11,850 bases of DNA from Clostridia bacterium (GCA_017408305.1 JAFQUU010000045.1:1-11850); one strand, 5' to 3'. Positions 6,549 through 11,840 are shown, counted from the first letter of the stretch. Translations and numbers: made by a program. The notes: generated from the sequence alone by a model not told the origin.

Positions 6549-6585
6549 CAAAAGGTCCGGGGTTCGATCCCCCGATGGTCCACCA
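6510..6585 (+). tRNA. tRNA-Lys, anticodon CTT
   Basis: A complete 76-nt tRNA. Acceptor GGACCAT pairs with ATGGTCC, D-stem GCTC with GAGC, and T-arm CGGGG with CCCCG around TTCGATC; discriminator A and CCA are encoded. The anticodon loop CTCTTAA gives CTT, reading AAG. The outermost anticodon-stem pair (27-43) is a G-A mismatch. This is the only intact member of the locus and probably depends on the promoter at 6287, with its 5' end made by RNase P. Confidence 0.95.
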
Positions 6586-6597
6586 AAATTAAACAAC

Positions 6598-6623
6598 AAA
6601 TTCCACTAAGTGTGGATTTTTTT
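6598..6623 (+). terminator. Terminator of the intact tRNA-Lys
   Basis: TCCAC (6602-6606) pairs with GTGGA (6612-6616) around TAAGT, extended by A-T pairs beyond one T-T mismatch, and is followed by seven T. Confidence 0.75.
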
Positions 6624-6631
6624 ATTTAAAT

Positions 6632-6769
6632 GGACCTTTTGATTTACAGGGGCCCCCGAAAATGCCAACCAAGGCTACTCGGTCGGGATTTTTGGGGAGC
6701 GTAGCAAAACTCGAAGCATTGGCATTTTTGCGAAAAGCAAAAAGCCAAGCGTAGTTTTTTTGCGAAGCC
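6632..6769 (+). repeat. Palindrome-rich segment replacing the 5' part of a tRNA-Lys copy
   Basis: It begins with GGACCTTTTGATT (6632-6644), the exact reverse complement of bases 6546-6558 in the intact tRNA-Lys. It then holds GGGGCCCC (6649-6656) and AAAATGCCAA (6659-6668), which can pair with TTGGCATTTT (6719-6728). The second arm can instead fold locally: 6719-6731 with 6737-6748, 12 bp with one bulged A around GAAAA. AGCGTAG recurs at 6698 and 6748. It ends where a tRNA 3' half begins. No protein is visible in it. Confidence 0.65.
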
Positions 6770-6800
6770 GTCCGGGGTTCGAGCCCCCGATGGTCCACCA
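6770..6800 (+). pseudogene. tRNA-Lys copy C, 3' half only
   Basis: 31 nt covering the end of the variable region, T-arm and acceptor 3' strand with CCA, one base different from the intact copy (TTCGAGC for TTCGATC in the T-loop). The 5' half is absent. It keeps its own terminator at 6806-6831, so it was once a complete gene end. Confidence 0.85.
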
Positions 6801-6805
6801 AACAT

Positions 6806-6831
6806 CAAGGCATATTCGCCTTGTTTTTTTT
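6806..6831 (+). terminator. Terminator behind the tRNA-Lys 3' half
   Basis: CAAGGC (6806-6811) pairs with GCCTTG (6818-6823) around ATATTC, followed by eight T. Confidence 0.85.
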
Positions 6832-6838
6832 GTCAACT

Positions 6839-6942
6839 GCGTTGACTCTTATTGGATGGGTTTTGTCACAGCCGAAACATTACATCGCCCTATGCAAAGC
6901 CTTTGGCCTTGCATCTTGCTCTGTTCGTTTTCAAAAGGTCCG
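6839..6942 (+). pseudogene. tRNA-Lys copy D, anticodon-arm remnant split by an 80-bp unit
   Basis: GTTGACTCTTA (6841-6851) matches the 5' anticodon arm of tRNA-Lys, and CAAAAGGTCCG (6932-6942) matches its continuation. Between them lie 80 bp related to the unit at 6397-6476. tRNA similarity stops at the same base (GGTCCG) as in copy A. Confidence 0.75.
6852..6931 (+). repeat. 80-bp structured unit, copy 2
   Basis: Its 3' part carries the hairpin ATGCAAAGCC (6892-6901) with GGCCTTGCAT (6905-6914), loop TTT. Compared with copy 1, the fourth pair is C-G instead of A-T, while the A-C mismatch is kept. The 5' part (6852-6872) has diverged from copy 1. Confidence 0.75.
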
Positions 6943-7119
6943 TATGACGCGTATGGATTTTTTGATTCATATTTTTGGGTTAAAAAATATTCATTATTCA
7001 TTTTGCATTATAGTAAATAATTTTGCTTGTAATTAAGTAATATAAAGATAAATATTTCTGCAAACAAATTTGCTTGACTTTTTGTGTTCGTTTTTTTTAA
7101 ATTATTTATAGGAGGAATT
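6943..7119. other. AT-rich spacer, no gene seen
   Basis: Between the last tRNA-derived remnant and the lipoprotein gene I see only AT-rich sequence, a 5-bp hairpin (GCAAA/TTTGC, 7060-7073) and the possible -35 TTGACT at 7074-7079. Confidence 0.6.
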
Positions 7120-8694
7120 ATGAAAAAAGGGAAAGTGCTTTGTGCAGCCTTAGTGGCGTGCCTTGCTGTGCCTTGTTTTGTTGCAGTGGGTGGTTGCAAA
7201 ACAGAAAAAGCATTTTATGTAACAGAAAACACTTCTTACCTTGAACTTAAGGAAAAACTGGATGCAGGGAATTATTCTGTAATTTACAATACATACAATA
7301 TTGGTTATAACACCGTTAATCAGTCGGCGTCATACTATGATGGCAACACAATGCTTGATGTTTTGTATTTTACAATTGGCGACAAGGTGGGTATATACAA
7401 AAACTATAACTTTGTAAACTTTGAAAAGGGACAACTTGTGCAATACAATGTTGGTTATCATAATATGAATATAACTGACAATTATGATATAGAAGTAACA
7501 GATGAATTCAAAATTGATTATGCTGAGAAAAAATATTTCGAATACAATACTTTTGAAAAAGACTATGCAAATTTTGAGTTTCTAACAAGCTACAAAAACA
7601 AACTTATTGTAAAAGATGGTCTTGACTATAATCTAGAGTTTAAAAACGGCAATATAACAACAACGCAAACAAAAGGTTTTGTAACACAAAGCATAACCCT
7701 TACAGACATTGGCACAACAAAAATTAACCTTCCTGCAAACATTGTCAAAGCAGGGCTTAATGCTGATTGGGCAGAAGTTTTAGAGTGCGATGATGTTGTT
7801 TATCAAGTTGGCTATAGGGGTTATGAAGCAGTTATCGAAGATGATTTTTGGGCTAAGCACTCTACAGTAGAAATCAGGTCAACAATAAATGGCCAAAAGG
7901 TTTCAGGTGTTCAAATAGAAACACCACTTTCTTCTTATGTTGGCTTTACAATCAAGATTGATGCTGATTGCGTGGAAAACAGAATTGCCAATATGGGCGA
8001 CCCATTTGAGTATAATATCGCTGATTTTGTTGAAAAAGGTGGCAAGGTGATTTTCAACAACCAAACATTCCAAAAAACATTTATCACAGAAACCACAACC
8101 CTTGCAGATTTTGAAGCATTGATTGATGCCAAAAACTTTACAATCACCAAAAACACCACAAAACTTTTGCCAAGTGGTGAAAAGTCAGTCTTGACAGAAA
8201 AAACTATCTACGCTGGTGGAGAGTACATCAAAGAAACCTTGCAGACAATTGGCAATGATGTTTACAAAACAGCAGAGTACGGCATTTTTGTGGCAGACAT
8301 ATATTATAAAGTAAGATATACAAATTACGATGCAACAGGTACTCTCTATAGTGATGGTGCGTACACATACGCTTACTGCAGTCGTGCAGATGCAGAAGAG
8401 CAGGAAAACCTTGGCAAAAACTTCTTGTCAAAACTTGAAACAAAAGACGGCAAACTTGCATTAAAAAGCACTCTTGACAATGTTGAAAACATGAGCCTGG
8501 ATTTTGTATTTGGCAACCCAGAAATAAAAAGCCTTTTTGTAACAAACATTGGCAATGTTTTTGAAGACTGTGGAGAAGAAGTAGTAAAACTTTCAAACAT
8601 TGGTTCAAGCAGAATTGTTGTGCCATACTATGTCTTTAACAAGGTTGTGGAGCAAGATGCAGACAACCCACTTCATGGAAGCCAACTTTTCTAA
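7120..8694 (+). CDS. Lipoprotein with two similar tandem domains
   Basis: A 524-residue predicted lipoprotein. The N-terminus MKKGKVLCAALVACLAVP continues to a lipobox AVGGC, with Cys26 as the expected lipidated residue, so the protein should be held on the outer face of the membrane. Two halves look alike: TSYLELKEKLDAGNYSVI (about 38-55) parallels TTLADFEALIDAKNFTIT (about 326-343), and the ends of the units also correspond (TDIGTTKINLPANIV near 208, SNIGSSRIVVPYYV near 510). A third, unpaired stretch (about 210-320) separates them. The pattern suggests a lipid- or peptide-binding beta-rich fold, but I do not recognise the family. The start is ATG 7120 with AGGAGG at 7110-7115; an upstream in-frame ATG at 7084 lacks a ribosome site and would spoil the signal peptide. 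No convincing -10 was found; a possible -35 is TTGACT at 7074. Leucine is mostly CTT. Confidence 0.88.
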   Translation: MKKGKVLCAALVACLAVPCFVAVGGCKTEKAFYVTENTSYLELKEKLDAGNYSVIYNTYNIGYNTVNQSASYYDGNTMLDVLYFTIGDKVGIYKNYNFVNFEKGQLVQYNVGYHNMNITDNYDIEVTDEFKIDYAEKKYFEYNTFEKDYANFEFLTSYKNKLIVKDGLDYNLEFKNGNITTTQTKGFVTQSITLTDIGTTKINLPANIVKAGLNADWAEVLECDDVVYQVGYRGYEAVIEDDFWAKHSTVEIRSTINGQKVSGVQIETPLSSYVGFTIKIDADCVENRIANMGDPFEYNIADFVEKGGKVIFNNQTFQKTFITETTTLADFEALIDAKNFTITKNTTKLLPSGEKSVLTEKTIYAGGEYIKETLQTIGNDVYKTAEYGIFVADIYYKVRYTNYDATGTLYSDGAYTYAYCSRADAEEQENLGKNFLSKLETKDGKLALKSTLDNVENMSLDFVFGNPEIKSLFVTNIGNVFEDCGEEVVKLSNIGSSRIVVPYYVFNKVVEQDADNPLHGSQLF

Positions 8695-8700
8695 ATGAAA

Positions 8701-8731
8701 AAAACACATTGAAACACAATGTGTTTTTTTT
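8701..8731 (+). terminator. Terminator of the lipoprotein gene
   Basis: AAAACACATTG pairs with CAATGTGTTTT over 11 bp around AAACA, followed by more T. It begins seven bases after the stop codon. Confidence 0.9.
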
Positions 8732-8839
8732 AACGCAAAGTATATACCTGCAAAGTCATATAACAATTGGTATAATAAATTTCTTGCAAAATATTTTTAG
8801 CAAACACTCAATCATAATCAAATATCTTTTTTAAATGGA

Positions 8840-8868
8840 TTGACAAGTTAATCGTTTTGGGGTATAAT
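8840..8868 (+). promoter_or_regulatory. Consensus promoter for tRNA-Thr
   Basis: Perfect -35 TTGACA (8840-8845), 17-bp spacer, perfect -10 TATAAT (8863-8868), 22 nt before the tRNA. Confidence 0.9.
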
Positions 8869-8890
8869 AATCATTGTGAATATATTTTTT

Positions 8891-8965
8891 GCTGATGTGG
8901 CTTAGGGGTATAGCACCACCTTGGTAAGGTGGAGGTCGCGGGTCCGATTCCCGCCATCAGCTCCA
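8891..8965 (+). tRNA. tRNA-Thr, anticodon GGT
   Basis: A 75-nt tRNA. Acceptor GCTGATG pairs with CATCAGC, the anticodon stem CCACC/GGTGG holds TTGGTAA (anticodon GGT), the T-stem is GCGGG/CCCGC, discriminator T and CCA are encoded. The T-loop reads TCCGATT, so position 55 is C instead of the near-universal U. The D-stem has only three good pairs. It has its own promoter and terminator. The 3' end is part of a larger inverted repeat (8958-9049). Confidence 0.93.
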
Positions 8966-9049
8966 AGATTAAAACAACGACAGTGTCGTTGTTTTTTGTT
9001 TTTGTCAAAGCAAAAACAAGTGCAATAAAATTGCACAATCTTGGAGCTG
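8958..9049. repeat. Nested inverted-repeat figure built on the tRNA-Thr 3' end
   Basis: The outer arms CAGCTCCAAGATT (8958-8970) and AATCTTGGAGCTG (9037-9049) are perfect 13-mers. Three perfect hairpins fill the space with only two 2-nt gaps: an 11-bp stem (8971-8995, loop AGT), GTTTTTG/CAAAAAC (8998-9017) and GTGCAAT/ATTGCAC (9020-9036, loop AAA). The left outer arm contains the last eight tRNA bases. Confidence 0.85.
8971..8997 (+). terminator. Terminator of tRNA-Thr
   Basis: AAAACAACGAC pairs with GTCGTTGTTTT (11 bp) around AGT and runs into a T-tract. It is also the first inner stem of the figure at 8958-9049. Confidence 0.85.
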
Positions 9050-9063
9050 GAAACGTCATATTG
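9041..9063 (+). repeat. 23-nt direct repeat, copy 1
   Basis: TTGGAGCTGGAAAC, then G, TCAT, A and TTG. It matches 9135-9157 with two differences, 94 bp apart. The first nine bases are the reverse complement of the tRNA-Thr 3' end. Confidence 0.7.
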
Positions 9064-9134
9064 CCATATAAAAATGCCCGCAAGCGGTCGCTTTTCTATG
9101 TCAATATTCGTTTTCATCTTTTTGCCACATGGTT

Positions 9135-9157
9135 TTGGAGCTGGAAACATCATGTTG
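9135..9157 (+). repeat. 23-nt direct repeat, copy 2
   Basis: Partner of 9041-9063, with two differences. The intervening 71 bp hold a small GC-rich palindrome (CCGCAAGCGG, near 9080) but no gene. Confidence 0.7.
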
Positions 9158-9249
9158 GTTAATGTAAATTCCTGCGTGTGCAGCTACTTCCATTTCTTAG
9201 CATTTGTTTTAAAAAACGATAAAAATCATAACCTATTGTTGTTTCTTTA

Positions 9250-9258
9250 TGCTATAAT
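9250..9258 (+). promoter_or_regulatory. Possible extended -10 promoter of the hydrolase gene
   Basis: TGCTATAAT, a perfect -10 with the TG extension; no good -35. The leader would be only about 9 nt, so the assignment is uncertain. The same TGCTATAAT occurs before ssrA. Confidence 0.4.
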
Positions 9259-9273
9259 GATTATGGAGTAAGT

Positions 9274-10182
9274 GTGAAATACAATATTAGTAAAGAATTT
9301 GGGATTTTAAGAAATTATCATGCAACATTAAATCCAGTTGTATTAAGATTAGCAAAAGTATTTTTAAGCATTTTTCCTAAAGGTATAAAATCCTCTAAGG
9401 ATTTGTTGTTTAAAAACTTTAAAATCACAACAAGGGATAATAAAAAAGTAAAAATATATATTTTTAAACCTAAAAATGTACAAGGCAAGTTGCCTGTGAT
9501 TTTTTATTTTCATGGTGGTGCATTTGCTTTTAAAGGTGCTCCTTATCAATATGCTTATGCAAAAGAGTATGCAAGGAAAACAAAGTCTGTTGTGGTTTTT
9601 GTAGATTATAGATTATCTTATTGTTCACCTTTCAATGCTCCTTTAAATGATTGTGTGGATGTCTACAAATATATGCTAGAAAATGCAGATAATTTTGGCA
9701 TTAACACGGATAAAATTATTGTTGCTGGCGATTCTGCCGGTGGCTTTTTATCAGTAATGACCGTTATCAAAGCAAAAGAATTAGATTTGAAACTGCCCAA
9801 ATTACAGATGCTATTATATCCTGTATTGGATTGTAGATGCAAAACAAAATCTATGGAAACTTTTACTGACACTCCTTTTTGGGATTCAAAACTAAACAAG
9901 AAAATGTGGAAAATTTATTTAAAAGGCAACTCAATAACCCCACCTATTGAAATGGAAAGTCTGGCTTTTATGCCCACAACCTATATTGAAACTGCAGAGT
10001 TTGATTGCTTGCACGATGAAGCCATAGAATTTTATAATAAAATAAAAATAACAAATCCAAGTTCAGTGTTGTACGAGACAAAACAAACAATGCATGGATA
10101 TGATTTTTTTAAGAAAAGTAAAATTACCCAAAATGCATTAAAAAATAGAATAGATTTTTTAAATAATATTAATTTGAAGTAA
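9274..10182 (+). CDS. Alpha/beta hydrolase, HSL (family IV) esterase-like
   Basis: A 302-residue alpha/beta hydrolase of the hormone-sensitive-lipase group, which hydrolyses short acyl esters in the cytosol. HGG (80-82) is the oxyanion-hole motif, GDSAGG (152-157) holds the nucleophile Ser154, Asp244 (AEFDCLHDEA) and His274 (MHGYDF) complete the triad, and the core fold is of ordinary length. No signal peptide. The natural substrate cannot be read from the sequence. The start is GTG at 9274 with GGAG at 9265-9268; no ATG fits better. Leucine codons differ sharply from its neighbours: by my count 14 TTA, 8 TTG, 3 CTA, 2 CTG and no CTT or CTC among 27. That hints at recent acquisition. No terminator is visible before ssrA, 55 bp downstream. 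Confidence 0.92.
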   Translation: MKYNISKEFGILRNYHATLNPVVLRLAKVFLSIFPKGIKSSKDLLFKNFKITTRDNKKVKIYIFKPKNVQGKLPVIFYFHGGAFAFKGAPYQYAYAKEYARKTKSVVVFVDYRLSYCSPFNAPLNDCVDVYKYMLENADNFGINTDKIIVAGDSAGGFLSVMTVIKAKELDLKLPKLQMLLYPVLDCRCKTKSMETFTDTPFWDSKLNKKMWKIYLKGNSITPPIEMESLAFMPTTYIETAEFDCLHDEAIEFYNKIKITNPSSVLYETKQTMHGYDFFKKSKITQNALKNRIDFLNNINLK

Positions 10183-10199
10183 TATTCCGGCCAAGGTAC

Positions 10200-10227
10200 T
10201 TGCAAAATATTTTTTTTGTGCTATAAT
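10200..10227 (+). promoter_or_regulatory. Promoter for ssrA
   Basis: -35 TTGCAA (10200-10205), a 16-bp spacer and an extended -10 TGCTATAAT (10219-10227), eleven bases before the tmRNA 5' end. Confidence 0.7.
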
Positions 10228-10237
10228 AATCTTGTAT

Positions 10238-10629
10238 GGGGGCGACTGGTTTCGACAGGCGTAATCTTGACCATGATATAAAGCATATGGTGAATGGTGG
10301 TGGCACCTTAAACTTCTGCCAAAAAATAAATGCAGATCATAATTCTGGAAGCAAAGTGACAACTATGTCTGGCTTTGCAACTGCTGGGGTGGCAGCCTAA
10401 ATTCCACTTGTTTTGCTCTTGACACACGATAGGGGGCAAGGCATCAACCATCGTGCAACTTTGCAAGGGGCTTAGGTTTTGAACTTTGCAAAACACCCTC
10501 AAAACCTGCTGGCGTGGCTGTTTGTTTGTGGAAAAGACACGCACGCACAACAAATAAACACAAACTAAATATGTAGAAAGGTTATGGCAAGGCGTTTGGA
10601 CGGGAGTTCAAATCTCCCCGTCTCCACCA
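10238..10629 (+). ncRNA. ssrA: Transfer-messenger RNA (tmRNA)
   Basis: tmRNA rescues stalled ribosomes together with SmpB and tags the unfinished protein for proteolysis. The 5' end GGGGGCGACTGGTTTCGAC and the 3' end (GGGAGTTCAAATCTCCC then CGTCTCCACCA) form the tRNA-like domain; the acceptor strands pair with two G-U pairs, and CCA is encoded. Length is 392 nt. The tag frame is set by a GCA resume codon at 10332 and ends with TAA at 10398-10400, in a one-piece (not permuted) tmRNA. The region after the tag holds the pseudoknot-rich part, which I did not fold in detail. It has its own promoter and terminator. Confidence 0.96.
10332..10400 (+). other. tmRNA tag reading frame, 22 residues
   Basis: Reading from GCA at 10332 gives Ala-Asp-His-Asn-Ser-Gly-Ser-Lys, then VTTMSGFATAGVAA and TAA. 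The start resembles other Bacillota tags (ADxN), and the end is VAA, a plausible degron variant of LAA. Tags are usually shorter (about 8-15). The resume position is inferred from the ADxN pattern and the absence of stops. Confidence 0.65.
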
Positions 10630-10633
10630 AAAC

Positions 10634-10669
10634 AAAACGGCAAGGTGCAATGGCAGTTTGTCGTTTTTT
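10634..10669 (+). terminator. Terminator of ssrA
   Basis: AAAACGGCAA (10634-10643) pairs with TTGTCGTTTT (10658-10667), one G-T pair, followed by two more T. Confidence 0.75.
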
Positions 10670-10712
10670 AATGAATCACGCCTAATAAGGTGCAATCGTG
10701 CTTTACTTTATA

Positions 10713-10741
10713 TTGAAATAATAAAAAAAATGTAGTATTAT
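10713..10741 (+). promoter_or_regulatory. Promoter of the 220-residue unknown gene
   Basis: -35 TTGAAA (10713-10718), a 17-bp spacer and -10 TATTAT (10736-10741), 18 bp before the ATG. Confidence 0.6.
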
Positions 10742-10759
10742 AAGCAAAAGGAGAATGTT

Positions 10760-11422
10760 ATGTTTGATAAAAAATTAATAGAAAAGGTTTGCAATCTCAC
10801 TTGTACAAAAACGGAACTCGCAGATATAAATGTAGAAAAAATAAACTACGACACAGACAATCCGTTTAAAAAATATTATAGTTTTGCAGTAATCAAGGGT
10901 GCCATTGAAAAATATATTTCAAAGAAGTGGGATGACCAAACGCTTGCACACTGGGCGTGTGTTTATGATTGGATTTTGGCAGGTGGTTTTGAAGAAAACA
11001 TGGTGGACAACCTAGACACCTTTGAATTGTTTATGAAAGATGTCATTACAGAGAACCTTGATGGACTTTCTTTTTTTGATGCCGAATATGATGAAGATGA
11101 TGAAACAAATATAAATCACTGGTTGCAACTTTTTGAAAATTATGACCGTATTTGGCAAACTCGTAAGGGGTGGAAGGCCGTGTTTGCAATTGTTGGTGTA
11201 TGTGATGAAGAAAATGAGTCTCAATATGTTGCATTGTTTAATGACACAACAAAAGAATATATGATAATGCATTCAGACTTTTTAGAAAATGGTTGCAGTG
11301 ATGAGTGTTTTAAATATGTTGAAAGGAAGGAGTTTATAAAATTTGTGGACCTATTAAAAAACAAAAATTACAGTTTGTTAAGTTGTTTGGAAAAATTTTA
11401 TTACCAAGAAATTGAAGGATAA
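10760..11422 (+). CDS. Unrecognised acidic cytosolic protein
   Basis: A 220-residue protein with AAGGAG 6 nt before the ATG. It is clearly acidic (for example DAEYDEDDE around residues 107-115), with no signal peptide or membrane helix. Trp and aromatic residues are frequent (AHWACVYDWILAGGF, HWLQLFENYDRIW). A moderately hydrophobic strand-like segment (KAVFAIVGVCDEEN) follows, and Cys residues are scattered without a metal-binding spacing. I do not recognise the family. Its composition resembles small immunity- or SUKH-like proteins, but I see no matching motif and make no such call. It faces a small gene at 11465-11683 and shares a hairpin with it. Confidence 0.8.
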   Translation: MFDKKLIEKVCNLTCTKTELADINVEKINYDTDNPFKKYYSFAVIKGAIEKYISKKWDDQTLAHWACVYDWILAGGFEENMVDNLDTFELFMKDVITENLDGLSFFDAEYDEDDETNINHWLQLFENYDRIWQTRKGWKAVFAIVGVCDEENESQYVALFNDTTKEYMIMHSDFLENGCSDECFKYVERKEFIKFVDLLKNKNYSLLSCLEKFYYQEIEG

Positions 11423-11432
11423 TTAACTCTCC

Positions 11433-11466
11433 AATCACAAATCTAGCCAAATCGTTGGTTGTGATT
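11433..11466. terminator. Hairpin between convergent genes
   Basis: AATCACAA (11433-11440) pairs with TTGTGATT (11459-11466); an inner CCAA/TTGG stem closes on ATCG with a 6-nt bulge on one side. There is no T-run on the plus strand, so its strength as a terminator is uncertain. The stop codon of the minus gene lies inside it. Confidence 0.45.
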
Positions 11467-11683
11467 ATTCACCATTTGTTTTGGTGCTTTCTTGATGTGA
11501 TTTGTTTTTAAGTTTAAAGACAAGGCGTTGCTCTTCTTTGTCTGGGTATTTGTTTACAAACGCAATTAAGTTTTCTTTTTCATTGTAGTAAATTTTAGTA
11601 TCTTTCGTTATGAATTTTCCGTTTTCGTCAAGTCGAATCATTTTGTCGATGTCAATTTTGTTTCCACTTAAATCTTTCCACAT
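11465..11683 (-). CDS. Small unrecognised basic protein
   Basis: A 72-residue, Lys-rich soluble protein beginning MWKDLSGNKIDIDKMIRLD. It has a strand-like middle (KFITKDTKIYYNEKENLIAFV) and a hydrophilic tail (NKSHQESTKTNGE). I start at ATG 11681-11683, which has AAGGAG 6 nt upstream; a TTG in the same frame at 11732-11734 overlaps the promoter and is rejected. No signal peptide or known domain. Function unknown. Confidence 0.75.
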   Translation of the reverse strand: MWKDLSGNKIDIDKMIRLDENGKFITKDTKIYYNEKENLIAFVNKYPDKEEQRLVFKLKNKSHQESTKTNGE

Positions 11684-11705
11684 AATTTTCTCCTTATTGT
11701 TTTTG

Positions 11706-11734
11706 TATATAGCATATTTTGAAGTTTTTAACAA
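11706..11734 (-). promoter_or_regulatory. Promoter of the 72-residue gene
   Basis: Read on the minus strand: -35 TTGTTA (11729-11734), a 17-bp spacer ending TGC, and -10 TATATA (11706-11711), an extended -10 arrangement. Confidence 0.6.
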
Positions 11735-11806
11735 GTGATTTTGTTGTTGGGGTTAATAAAAAGGGTGGGGCTATGCAAGAGTTTTGGGCGTTGCCTCAAA
11801 CCTTGT

Positions 11807-11840
11807 GGGGCAAGGCTTTGGCCTTGCCCCGTGTTTTTTT
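11807..11840 (+). terminator. Strong terminator-like hairpin without a visible gene
   Basis: GGGGCAAGGC (11807-11816) and GCCTTGCCCC (11821-11830) form a perfect 10-bp stem around TTTG, followed by GTG and seven T. No plus-strand ORF lies between 11684 and here, and the hairpin has no T-run on the minus strand. Confidence 0.65.

Noticed and set aside
6760..7036. Overlapping plus-strand reading frames across the tRNA-Lys remnants
   Set aside because: They run through a tRNA 3' half, a terminator and an 80-bp repeat unit, have no ribosome site and resemble no protein; they are chance frames.
8891..9157. Integrated element att site at tRNA-Thr
   Set aside because: The repeated tRNA end is inverted, not direct, and there is no integrase or phage gene in the window.
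9041..9157. CRISPR array
   Set aside because: Only two copies of the 23-mer, 71 bp apart, with mismatches and no cas gene.
8871..9162. Frames over and antisense to tRNA-Thr, including one reading RTRDLHLTKVVLYP
   Set aside because: This peptide is the antisense reading of a tRNA-Thr gene, a well-known spurious annotation.
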